Shown here piece after piece: positions 20,721 through 29,411 of a DNA stretch of 55,708 nucleotides (the first letter of the stretch is position 1; the number at the start of each line of letters is the position of its first letter). Both the position numbers and the translations under genes were made by a program. The notes below the pieces were generated by a model, which was not told the DNA's origin, did not search any database, and was given only the letters and a program-made list of their open reading frames with translations. Location: NCBI GenBank assembly GCA_024278955.1, contig JAJRSE010000060.1, positions 1 through 55,708 on the forward strand, in the 5' to 3' direction. The stretch is from Planctomycetota bacterium (lineage in GTDB: Bacteria; Planctomycetota; Planctomycetia; Pirellulales; Lacipirellulaceae).

Positions 20721-21143
20721 CTATCTGTCGTTTGGCCGAATCAGCCGCACGGATAGGTAAGTTTCGAGTGCCAGGGTAACCATATAAAAAAGAAGTAAAT
20801 AACAGATAAAGCTGAAGTACTGATCGCCTGTCGATCTCAAAGACAGGGCCAAGCAAATCATTAAGGGAGGAAAAAGCCTTAGGCCCATCGAAATCAAAAG
20901 TCCGAAAAGCATTTGATTTGCATCGGTGCTTTGAGACGTAAACTTCAGGGCGATCAAGCCGGGCAACAAGCAAACTGCTGCCGCAACCAATAATTCCAAG
21001 ACTCCAACAACACCCGCGTTCCAAATAGCCAGGGGCATCAACAGCATCAGCAAGCCCACGACTGCACATACCAACCAAGTTGCACAACGCAGGTAAGCAC
21101 TCTCACGCCAATAAGCCGCCAAATTCACGGCTGTTCCACTCAC
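20721..21143 (-). CDS. ATP synthase subunit I-like membrane protein
   Basis: The 140-residue product has four membrane helices and sits between atpZ and atpB, the usual place of atpI. In known systems AtpI helps c-ring assembly or magnesium uptake. Sequence motifs are weak, so the call rests on topology and position. The GTG at 21143 is chosen because GAGAGGA lies about eleven bases upstream; the longer open frame overlaps atpZ. Confidence 0.7.
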   Translation of the reverse strand: MSGTAVNLAAYWRESAYLRCATWLVCAVVGLLMLLMPLAIWNAGVVGVLELLVAAAVCLLPGLIALKFTSQSTDANQMLFGLLISMGLRLFPPLMICLALSLRSTGDQYFSFICYLLLFYMVTLALETYLSVRLIRPNDR

Positions 21144-21169
21144 TGTTACTGATTTCCTCTCCCTATGCC

Positions 21170-21484
21170 CTACAGGGGGTTGTTCCCTGTAGGAGACTCT
21201 TCTTTCGACGAGGAACATTCCGAACCTCGCCGATCTTTCTTTCGTGTCAATGCGATCAAGTGCTTGATTGCTGCAAAGCCACCCAACGCAAATCCAATAA
21301 GCATAAACAAAACCTTGGTGCCTAACTTCCCGTCTATCCAATAGCCGGCCAAACCAGGTAAGACCATTTCAAGAGAAACCGTCATAATTTGGGACGTCCA
21401 CACTGCGGCTCGTGCAGCCGGCGAACGCGTTTCCGTCAAAACGGGGCGACAAGGGGCCCCAGGATGTTTGCGATCTTTAGACAT
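21170..21484 (-). CDS. atpZ: AtpZ/AtpI family protein
   Basis: The 104-residue protein has two membrane helices of the AtpZ type (SLEMVLPGLAGYWIDGKLG and LFMLIGFALGGFAAIKHL), in which the GYWIDGKLGT turn is characteristic. It opens the atp operon. Family members are thought to act with AtpI in magnesium or calcium transport or in c-ring assembly. The ATG at 21484 follows GAAGG; an upstream start at 21541 is less likely. Confidence 0.82.
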   Translation of the reverse strand: MSKDRKHPGAPCRPVLTETRSPAARAAVWTSQIMTVSLEMVLPGLAGYWIDGKLGTKVLFMLIGFALGGFAAIKHLIALTRKKDRRGSECSSSKEESPTGNNPL

Positions 21485-22261
21485 ACTGCCTTCGGACGCA
21501 GTTGCGTAACAGCCACGAACCACCATCACTTCCTCACACAACTTACTGCCCTGCGAGACGGCCTAATCTAATTCGCTAGCTACATAGCGCGAAGGGGAAT
21601 TCGTGCATTTTTTCACAAAGTCTTGAAACTATTCCCAAACCCTTCCTCCTCGAGTGGCTAGCAAGCCCCAGTTATCCGTCAGGAACGCGTATTATCCGCC
21701 AGAAACGCGTATCCACTCCAAGATCACGATCGACAGCCTCCTCCAGGCCCCTTTGTGTTCCACGAGGCAGGACCTTTCCCGCACCCTCCTTAAATCACAT
21801 AAGCCCCTACCACAAAACGCTTTAAGGCCACGACGGGCGACCAGAAACTTGCATTATATTGATTCTCCGATTAGTATGAAAAGTGACGAATGCATGGTTT
21901 TAGGCTTTTGCGGACAGTTTTCGCAACTGCCTTCCCCCCCGCCACAGGATTCCGTCCTTAGCTGCTTGGCTAATTTGAGTCTTAACAGCCGAGGGCCGCG
22001 TATCCGTTTCCTCCGTTCACTTTTTTCTTGAATGGTGGCAAACATCAGACGTGGCTAAGCCGTACATTATCGTTGACCCCCGGCTGGTTCAGGGAAGCCC
22101 GGAGGGGCATCCGTGCAGGGGTAAGCCTTGGGGCTTGCGGCGCTAAAATTGCCGTTTTTCTTGCTTGGATAAAAAAGGTGTCAGGGACGATCTCCCGGTT
22201 CTTTGGGGTACCCTCATCGGTCCTAAAGGCCTTCCAACAAGTGAAAGTCCGGCAAAACAAT
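21485..22261. other. Divergent intergenic region of the atp operon and DUF4912 gene
   Basis: About 780 bases hold the promoters of the atp operon (minus strand) and probably of the DUF4912 gene (plus strand). It contains a tandem 20-bp direct repeat at 21672-21711. An open frame reaches from a TTG at 22028 into the DUF4912 gene, but its 78 codons look non-coding. I see no RNA gene. Confidence 0.5.
21672..21711. repeat. Tandem 20-bp direct repeat, candidate operator
   Basis: TTATCCGTCAGGAACGCGTA (21672-21691) is followed without a gap by TTATCCGCCAGAAACGCGTA (21692-21711), with two differences. It lies about 190 bases upstream of the atpZ start. Adjacent 20-bp copies place two sites on nearly the same DNA face, which fits a regulator binding site, but no regulator is known. 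Confidence 0.5.
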
Positions 22262-23386
22262 ATGACCGCAACCACGCTACGTTCGCACACGGCCAAAGAT
22301 CTGGCCCAGATGGCACGTCAAAATGGTATCGCCGGATGGCATTCCATGCGAAAAGAAGAATTGGTCCTCGCGCTTTCACGCCTGACACGTAAAAGATCTT
22401 CAACTCCCCAGAATGGGGCCGCCGTGGATGCCACATCAAATCGATCCAATCTCAACGGATCAGCGCAAAAACGTCGGCTTGAAAAACAGGCAAAAACGCC
22501 GAACCCGCGAATCCGACGAAAAATCGACCAGTTGCACCGCAAGCTTGCAACAATCAAAAACCTTTCTTCAAACTCCAATAATCCCGAGGCGGCTGAGACC
22601 AAAGAAGATCGGCTCGTCGTCATGGTTCGCGACCCCTATTGGCTTCACGCATTCTGGGAGCTGTCCGACCGGAGCATTAAACGGGCGCAGGCAGCCATGG
22701 GCCAACGCTGGCACGGGGCACAGCCCACGCTTCGCCTACACAAGATGGAAGAGGCCGGTGCCACAACTTTTGTTAAGGACGTCACAATCCATGGCGGAGT
22801 AAGCAATTGGTACGTCGATGTGCAAGATCCGCCATGCGAATTTCGGATGGAAATCGGATACCTCTCTACCGACAACTTCTTCTATTGCTTGGCACGAAGC
22901 AACACCGTAAAGACACCACCCGCTGGCACCAGCGATGCGATCGACGACAACTGGGCCGACGTAGCCGAGCAGGCCGATCGTATCTACGCCATGAGTGGCG
23001 GCTATTCTCCTTCTGGCACCAGCCGAGAGCTTCAAGAGCTGCTTGAGGAACGGCTGCAACGGCCTCTCGGTTCTCCGATGTCCACCCGGTTTGGAAGCGG
23101 GGCTACCGACCTCGAAGGGAGCGAAGAAATGCCTTTCGCTCTCGATGCCGAAATCATCATCTACGGCGCCGCCGACCGCGGAGCCCACGTCACCCTCAAA
23201 GGCGAGCCGGTCCAGCTACGCGAAGACGGAACCTTTGCCGTCCGCCTCAGCCTGCCCGACCAACGTCAGGTAATCCCCGTAGTAGCCAGCTCAGGAGACG
23301 GAGTCGAACAACGCACCATCATCTTGGCCGTCGAGCGAAACACCAAAATGATGGAACGAGTCCTCCGAGACGTCACGGCGAAATGA
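22262..23386 (+). CDS. DUF4912 protein with Rho-N-like N-terminus
   Basis: The 374-residue product begins with a SAP/Rho N-terminal-like helical motif (SHTAKDLAQMARQNGIAGWH). A basic linker follows, then a DUF4912 domain recognisable by LVVMVRDPYWLHAFWELSD and the later INY-like strand region. The C-terminal part repeats beta strands ending in QRTIILAVERN. Function is unknown; the first motif suggests nucleic acid contact. The ATG at 22262 is chosen because the domain begins there. Confidence 0.82.
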   Translation: MTATTLRSHTAKDLAQMARQNGIAGWHSMRKEELVLALSRLTRKRSSTPQNGAAVDATSNRSNLNGSAQKRRLEKQAKTPNPRIRRKIDQLHRKLATIKNLSSNSNNPEAAETKEDRLVVMVRDPYWLHAFWELSDRSIKRAQAAMGQRWHGAQPTLRLHKMEEAGATTFVKDVTIHGGVSNWYVDVQDPPCEFRMEIGYLSTDNFFYCLARSNTVKTPPAGTSDAIDDNWADVAEQADRIYAMSGGYSPSGTSRELQELLEERLQRPLGSPMSTRFGSGATDLEGSEEMPFALDAEIIIYGAADRGAHVTLKGEPVQLREDGTFAVRLSLPDQRQVIPVVASSGDGVEQRTIILAVERNTKMMERVLRDVTAK

Positions 23387-23605
23387 GTCACTGACTTACC
23401 GTCCTTCGCTCGCGCGGGTCACAACCGACAGCTACGTCTACGGACTAGATACGGAACAGATAGAATAGGCAAGAACAATTTCGGTGGCGTTCACCACGAG
23501 TTGTCTTGTCGAATACTAGCTGATTTCGCTACTGCTTTGGCTGCCCAGTAGGAGTTTGCTACAATATCAGTAGTTGACTCTTGAAAGCACCGACTGGGCG
23601 TTCAA

Positions 23606-25720
23606 ATGCCAGGACATATTGGGAAACTGATTCTACAGATTAGGTGTGCTTCATACCTTCGCCTGGGATTATTGGCTGTAGTTTGCAGTGGCATCATCCT
23701 TACTTGTGTCACGGGCAGCACGTCGGATACGCCACTTGAGCCAAGCTCTCCAATTCGTCGACTAGGGGAATCGGAGTTTCGACTTACTGCAAAAGATGGT
23801 CAGCACCGCCCATTCTGTTTTTCTCCTGATGGAAAAAGGATAGCAGGAGCCAATTGGGACGAAGTCCGCATCTGGTCTTTCCCTGACGGAAAGTTGCTCC
23901 ACGATTTCTCAGACAGAATTGATTCCCGATGCATCGCATTCTCGGCCGACGGTGAAAGATTTCTTGCACTGGAACAACGCGAAATGACTGTTTACCATTT
24001 TGATGTTCAGACGGGAAAACTGACCAAAAAAGTTAAGCTTGCTGATGTTGTTGACGAGAAAGGGTGGACGCGATATTGGCTTTCAGCCGATGGACGCTGG
24101 CTCTGTACTACTGAGGTTTATTCTCACGTCACGGTTTGGAACACTGAAACAGGTGAACGCCAACTACGAATGACCATGCAAAAGATGGTACCGTTCCACG
24201 CTCCGGTATCAAGACAGGGGATTTTGACTCTATGGGACAATCTCTTTTTGGAACAGTATGACATTAAGACTGGAAAACAGCTTGGGCAGTCAAAGCTCTA
24301 CCGACGACTTCTCAGCCCGCTCAGCAATCCAGAAGGAACCTTGATGGCTGGCTATTCGATAGAAGACCAAGCAATTGTGTTCTGGGATCCAACAACTAAT
24401 GAGCGAGTTGGCGGAAAGATACCGGCTAAGGAGCGTGGGTGGCGATCTAACCAAGCGGCACTTTCTGCCGATGGGAGACGATTTGTCTACTGGATCGAGG
24501 ATGGCCAATGGATATTCAATCGAAGGAAAGCCGTTTTCGATGTGGAAACTGGCGATGCCATAAGCACGTTTGATCCTCCCGACGTGTATTTCACTGATGC
24601 TCCAGTCATCTCCCCAGATGGGAAATACGTTTTCCCGACAGGTGGACGATCGGTTTTCACTCCTGTCAATAGTGAAACCGGCCAAACACTGAAAAAAACT
24701 TCAGACCATGTTCTCGCTGTTAGTACACTCTCCTTTACACCAGATGGACGCACTCTGCTTGTTGGCAGTAGAGATAAGCGGCAAGCTTGGGATATTGCGA
24801 CTGGCAAGTCTCGTGCTGTTTTTGAGCAATGGTACCACACCCCTTGCATTGCAGCAGTAGACAACAACCGAGCCCTCGTGTCCGGGTTGCGTCATGGTGG
24901 ATTGCGGCTTCACGACATTTCTACCGGAGAAGTGCTTCAACAGTACATGGAGAATACCGACAAGCACCTGTCCGCATTCCAACTCGCTAAAAACGGCAAT
25001 AGTTTCGTGGGCATCGTGCATGAGCCCGAAGGACGTTTCGTGAGACGCTGGGGCATTGGAAATGGGAAAACTATTGCAGAGTGGGCGATTCCAGATGTAG
25101 CCCAAGAGAGGAGTGCATACGCCCCCAACACCTTTGGAGGCTTAACCCTCGGTGGCAGCCGCCTCTACCGCTTTGATCAAGTGCAGGCTCCACAAAAGCT
25201 TCCAGATGATTCTTTCGATTGGGGACGAACAGATTTGCTCTTGGTAGACTGGAGTACGCAAGAAGTAGCTAGTCGTCTTAGCCTGCCTGCTCATAGTCAT
25301 TTCGCAATTAACAATACCAAGGATTGTAGCAAGCTTGCGGTAGTTGCTGCTGACGAGTGGCACCCAAAAAACCAACGCGGTTATGGGCCTGGGTCTACCT
25401 ATTTGTTGATTTGGGACATGGAAACCGGCGAGGAGCAGCTGCGTGTTGAGCGAGTGCGAGACGATTACTTTTCGTCATTTTCAGGCGTCGCAATTTCACC
25501 AGGCGGGAGATTGGCCGCAACCGCAAGCCACCACAGCCGCATAGAGATTTGGAATGGCTTCACTGGTAAGTTACTCCAGAGACTAGATGCGAAAAACCCG
25601 ATTGTCGTTTTAGCGTTTTCGTACGATGGGTTTAAGCTGGCAAGCGGCCATCAAGATGGCAGTGTTTATCTTTGGGATACACGCCCCGCCTGGGAGCTAT
25701 CCTCGCCTGAAGCTCGTTAG
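23606..25720 (+). CDS. Secreted or membrane-anchored WD40 repeat protein
   Basis: One hydrophobic segment (about residues 18-38) is followed by about 650 residues of WD40-like blades. Typical blade ends are VRIWSFPDGKLL, VTVWNTETGERQL, LLIWDMETGEEQL, IEIWNGFTGKLL and VYLWDTRP, with SPDGK turns between. The protein should fold as one or two beta-propellers outside the cytoplasm and act as an interaction surface; no enzyme motif is seen. It is transcribed alone, about 220 bases after the DUF4912 gene. Confidence 0.85.
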   Translation: MPGHIGKLILQIRCASYLRLGLLAVVCSGIILTCVTGSTSDTPLEPSSPIRRLGESEFRLTAKDGQHRPFCFSPDGKRIAGANWDEVRIWSFPDGKLLHDFSDRIDSRCIAFSADGERFLALEQREMTVYHFDVQTGKLTKKVKLADVVDEKGWTRYWLSADGRWLCTTEVYSHVTVWNTETGERQLRMTMQKMVPFHAPVSRQGILTLWDNLFLEQYDIKTGKQLGQSKLYRRLLSPLSNPEGTLMAGYSIEDQAIVFWDPTTNERVGGKIPAKERGWRSNQAALSADGRRFVYWIEDGQWIFNRRKAVFDVETGDAISTFDPPDVYFTDAPVISPDGKYVFPTGGRSVFTPVNSETGQTLKKTSDHVLAVSTLSFTPDGRTLLVGSRDKRQAWDIATGKSRAVFEQWYHTPCIAAVDNNRALVSGLRHGGLRLHDISTGEVLQQYMENTDKHLSAFQLAKNGNSFVGIVHEPEGRFVRRWGIGNGKTIAEWAIPDVAQERSAYAPNTFGGLTLGGSRLYRFDQVQAPQKLPDDSFDWGRTDLLLVDWSTQEVASRLSLPAHSHFAINNTKDCSKLAVVAADEWHPKNQRGYGPGSTYLLIWDMETGEEQLRVERVRDDYFSSFSGVAISPGGRLAATASHHSRIEIWNGFTGKLLQRLDAKNPIVVLAFSYDGFKLASGHQDGSVYLWDTRPAWELSSPEAR

Positions 25721-26573
25721 TTGTGTTTCATCGAGAGAACTCAAAGTCCGTAGCGTGCGTGCAGCGATAGCGGGTAACCCAGACAACTTGGTTGTCTGGG
25801 TTACGAAGGAACAAGAGGCTTGCAAAGGGGTTGCCGTGGGTGAAAAGGCAACATAGTCGAGTTTCACTCCGTAAAACCAAATTCGATTCACGGAGTGAAT
25901 CGCGACATGGTTTGATGACTCCCACCACCAACTCTACGCCCCTGCGAGAGCACTTTTCCTGAGCATCGTCGCAGCTCAAAAAAACTCGTCGTGCCGTCGC
26001 GGTTCTCCCTCTTCACTCATCCGAACCCCGGCCAAAAATAACCGTCGCATCCCAACCCCAAAAATGCGATAATCTCCTCTGAAACAAGTTCCACAGAAGT
26101 AGAAATAGGCCAGAACTGCGCAAGCTTGTTCCGGCCTACCTCAACTCAACATACATCTCTGCGGTCCTCTCCGAACTCTGCGTTAAAAATTTCCTTGAAG
26201 CATCGCCAATAATATTGTCCCAACAAGAGGCACCAAAAATCCTAAATTCACCCAATTTTGTCCCATCGCCTATGAAGCAAACCCTACAGTCCTCGATCCA
26301 ATCGAACATTGCGAGGGATAAAAATACCGAATAATGTCCCAAAACATGGGACCCCTACAATGAGACAAAACCCCATTCGGGGGGGGGGGCGACCAAGGAG
26401 AATTCTTTACGCAACAGTTCACGATTCAAAGAAGAAAAATCACCTCAGAGCGGCTTTATTCATCTCGACTTAAAAAAGCACCAGGGATTTCTCGACCAAA
26501 TCAATTAAAAAATCGCTGTTCTCTGTACCTCGGTATTTCAATTCCTTTCCTGTGAACGGTTACTTATTTGCTT
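25721..26573. other. 850-base gene-poor region
   Basis: No open frame here looks like a gene. The region holds the perfect hairpin at 25774-25804, an inverted pair TCACTCCGT/ACGGAGTGA near 25864-25906 and a run of eleven G at 26379-26389. It may carry decayed mobile DNA. Confidence 0.55.
25774..25804. repeat. Perfect 14-bp hairpin
   Basis: GTAACCCAGACAAC is followed by TTG and then its exact complement, giving a 14-bp stem with a three-base loop about 55 bases after the WD40 gene. Without a T run it is more likely an intergenic repeat or mRNA 3' structure than an intrinsic terminator. Confidence 0.6.
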
Positions 26574-27422
26574 ATGGCAGCTCCATACCAACAACTTACT
26601 GATCTGATCGCTGAAATGCCCAGTTGCATGGTTGCGTTCTCGGGTGGAGTCGATAGCGCAGTGGTTGCAAAAGCTGCGTATGCTGCTCTGGGAGAGCGTG
26701 CCATCGCGATCACCGGAGTTAGCGCGAGCCTCGCAAGCGGTGAACTTGAAACGGCGATCCGAATTGCCAAGTCGATTGGCATTCGCCACGAAACGGTCTC
26801 GACCGAGGAGCTTGAGAACCAAGCTTACTTAGAGAACCAGCCCAATCGCTGCTGGCATTGCAAAACGGAACTCTATGGCCAATTGCAAGGTCTTGCTACT
26901 CGACGAGGCTTTCAAGTCCTGCTTAATGGGGCCAACGCGGACGATGCAGGAGACTTTCGGCCGGGAATCAAAGCGGCCGGCGAACACTCTGTCCGTAGCC
27001 CGTTGGCGGAATGTGGGTTCGATAAAGCGACGGTACGCGAGATCGCTCTCCACTGGGACCTTGAAGTTTGGGACAAGCCGGCTACGCCATGCCTTTCGAG
27101 TCGCGTAGTTTATGGACTGAGCATAACGCCTGAACGATTGGCCCGCGTTGATGCGGCGGAGCAACTGCTTCGAGAGCTGGGATTTAGCACAGTCCGGGTG
27201 CGTTACCACCAGGATGACCTCGCTCGGCTGGAAGTCGCGATCGAAGACTTGCCTCGCCTTTGTGAAGAAACCGTGCGGAAGCAACTAGCCGAGGATTTGC
27301 GAAAAATTGGCTTTCGCTACATAACGATTGATCTCGAAGGATTTCGCTCTGGCAGCTTTCAGCAACTGGTTTCGCCAGAAGAACTTTTGCGATACGGCAA
27401 AACAAACGACCCTTTTCAATAA
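26574..27422 (+). CDS. larE: ATP-dependent sacrificial sulfur transferase LarE
   Basis: The 282-residue protein has the PP-loop SGGVDSAV (residues 23-30), the CWHCKTELY motif and the PCLSSRV segment (Cys173), where known LarE proteins carry the cysteine that gives up its sulfur. LarE makes the nickel-pincer cofactor of lactate racemase and related enzymes. No larB, larC or racemase gene lies nearby. The ATG at 26574 is used; the TTG two codons upstream is not needed. Confidence 0.92.
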   Translation: MAAPYQQLTDLIAEMPSCMVAFSGGVDSAVVAKAAYAALGERAIAITGVSASLASGELETAIRIAKSIGIRHETVSTEELENQAYLENQPNRCWHCKTELYGQLQGLATRRGFQVLLNGANADDAGDFRPGIKAAGEHSVRSPLAECGFDKATVREIALHWDLEVWDKPATPCLSSRVVYGLSITPERLARVDAAEQLLRELGFSTVRVRYHQDDLARLEVAIEDLPRLCEETVRKQLAEDLRKIGFRYITIDLEGFRSGSFQQLVSPEELLRYGKTNDPFQ

Positions 27423-27786
27423 CCTCTCGAGACTCAGTCGTCCCAAAAACGCACGCAAGGAGTGCAGCTAACATAAAAAATGGATTCTCAGAGGTTGCCT
27501 GATATTATTTTTGTTGTTTAAGGCTATTTAGGGTTTGCTGATTTACTCCCCAACCCCGGTGCGAGCCTAATTTTCAGCAACGCAACCGGCAACCCACCCG
27601 GCAACGCAACCGTAGACGCTGGAATCCTCGTCCACTGCGGCGACCGCAATAACCACTGGGTGCCATTTTTCCAGCAACAAGGCCGTAAGACTTGGCACAT
27701 CACTTCCACAGGAACAGCATGTCCACCTTTTGTAAACCATGTACGCTTCAGTCGGATGAGCCTGTTTTTTTGGAAAGGTGAGTGCT
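27423..27786. other. Intergenic region with a degenerate dispersed repeat
   Basis: This convergent gap of 364 bases contains a copy of a diverged repeat (27520-27632) also found near the right end of the window. No gene or clear terminator is seen. Confidence 0.5.
27520..27632. repeat. Diverged dispersed repeat, copy A
   Basis: Shared blocks with 55535-55653 include TTGCTGATTTACTC, GTGCGAGC, CCCACCCGG and AGACGCTGGAAT in the same order and spacing. Both copies lie in non-coding DNA at the two outer borders of the minus-strand gene block. Confidence 0.6.
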
Positions 27787-29280
27787 TCAGCGTGAAGTAG
27801 AGTTCTTGGAAGATGGAAACAGGAAGGCGACGACAGAGGACACCATCAGACTGGAAGCAAACGCGACAGGCATGATCCACATGAAAGATATTTCGTAGTC
27901 AAAGAGCGGACCACTGAAAGAAATCATCAGGCTAACCGCCAGGCTACAGAAAAACCCTAGCAATGTGGCGATGGTGTTAACATGTCGAAACAAGATGCCG
28001 CAAAGCATCAGGGCACCCAATGGCGCGACAAACAGATGGTTGATTCTCTCCATCAAAGTCACTAGGCCCCAGTTATGAACCTGCATGAAATAGTTAATGA
28101 TGATCGCGATCCCCATTCCAATGCATCCGGCTACCGAAGTAAGAATAAACGGCCGCCCTCCTAGCTTTCGATTATTTGGAGATGGGCTGGAAGGCCCCAC
28201 GGAGCTCAGCACGGCCGCAATCGAGTTGGTGCCGGAGCTTAAACTTGACATTGCAGCTGCCAAAATGGCTGCCAACAGCAGACCCGACAAACCTGTCGGC
28301 AGCTGCGCCGCGATAAACGTCGGAAATACTTTATCGGCATGTTGGGCAATATTTCTTTGGAACTCATCTATAGGCACCTCCGATTGTTGGTATTCAAAGT
28401 AAAACAGCCCCACCGCACACAACATTAACAGCAAAGTCAGCACCACATTAGCAATTGAAAAAACCACGAATGATCGCCGAGCGTCGGTAAGAGAGGCGGT
28501 ACTCATGTAACGTTGTGCTGCGACTTGATCTGCGCTGTGAGTACAGACGTTCCATACGAAAAGCGAGATCATGGCGCCGACGACCGTAATTCGCTCCGTC
28601 GGATCAAAACTGAACAAGGGCACATGAGTTCTTTCTGCACGAGAGAACAACGCTAACCATTCCGTCGGTCCTGCGCCCGTACTCCAAGCAATATAGACGG
28701 GAATCAGAATGGCTCCGCCAAACAACACTATAAATTGCATGAAATCTGTCCAGACGACAGCACTCATTCCGCCTAGTGTCGTGTACAGAATCGTCACACA
28801 TCCCATTAGGAGGACTAGCGTTACCATGCTCCAACCGGTCATTTGAGAAATTGCTAGGCACCCGGTGTAAAGTATCAACCCCATCCAGATTAGCCGCATA
28901 ACGACAAATACAGCTGCACCCAACATTCGTGTCGAGGGGCTAAATCGCCGTTCCAGGTAGTCGTACACGCTCGTGTCGGGCAAGCTCATCAACGTCGGGA
29001 TGATGAGGTAGTTTACGACTGGGATGACCAGCACAAAAGCGAATAAGTGGGTGAACAGCCCAACGCCATAGCGGAGCATCTCGCCTGGTATTGCAAGATA
29101 GGAAATTGTGGACAGCAACGAGGCAAACACACTAGCCCCGGCTATGAACCAAGGAATTCGACGTCCGCCCAGAAAGTACATCTCTCGCGACGTCTGTTTT
29201 TTGGCAAAAAACAGGCCAATAGCAAATAGGCTGACGAAGTATGCCACAAGCACAAATATATCAAACGGGTGGAGCAACAT
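27787..29280 (-). CDS. Sodium:solute symporter (SSS family)
   Basis: The 497-residue protein has about 13 membrane helices and the SSS-family pattern: FLGGRRIPWFIAGAS in the first loop, WMGLILYTGCLA, LGGMSAVVWTDFMQF in the helix 5-6 region and AILAAAMSSLSSGTNSIAA, which carries the sodium-binding serines. Members import sugars, sialic acid, amino acids or vitamins with sodium. In this glycan-related block a sugar or sialic acid substrate is plausible but unproved. It is the last gene of the minus-strand block. Confidence 0.92.
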   Translation of the reverse strand: MLLHPFDIFVLVAYFVSLFAIGLFFAKKQTSREMYFLGGRRIPWFIAGASVFASLLSTISYLAIPGEMLRYGVGLFTHLFAFVLVIPVVNYLIIPTLMSLPDTSVYDYLERRFSPSTRMLGAAVFVVMRLIWMGLILYTGCLAISQMTGWSMVTLVLLMGCVTILYTTLGGMSAVVWTDFMQFIVLFGGAILIPVYIAWSTGAGPTEWLALFSRAERTHVPLFSFDPTERITVVGAMISLFVWNVCTHSADQVAAQRYMSTASLTDARRSFVVFSIANVVLTLLLMLCAVGLFYFEYQQSEVPIDEFQRNIAQHADKVFPTFIAAQLPTGLSGLLLAAILAAAMSSLSSGTNSIAAVLSSVGPSSPSPNNRKLGGRPFILTSVAGCIGMGIAIIINYFMQVHNWGLVTLMERINHLFVAPLGALMLCGILFRHVNTIATLLGFFCSLAVSLMISFSGPLFDYEISFMWIMPVAFASSLMVSSVVAFLFPSSKNSTSR

Positions 29281-29411
29281 CTATTTTCAATCCTGGTGCG
29301 ATATCGTTGGGTTCTTGAGTAGCTTTGATTTCTTGTGCGATCCGTAGACGTAATTTGCTGCGACAAGGCCTCGCGGAATCACTATTCGTACTGCGTGACC
29401 GTTGATCCAAT

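Noticed and set aside
20695..21087. Upstream extension of atpB to a 432-residue protein
   Set aside because: It overlaps the atpI-like gene in another frame and the added part is unlike subunit a; the ATG at 20694 gives the normal length.
22028..22261. TTG-started N-terminal extension of the DUF4912 protein
   Set aside because: The 78 codons have no recognisable domain and include an AAAAAAGGTGTCAGG segment seen in non-coding DNA; the recognised domain begins at the ATG at 22262.
25721..26573. CRISPR array or tRNA genes in the gene-poor stretch
   Set aside because: No regularly spaced repeats and no cloverleaf pattern were found by eye.
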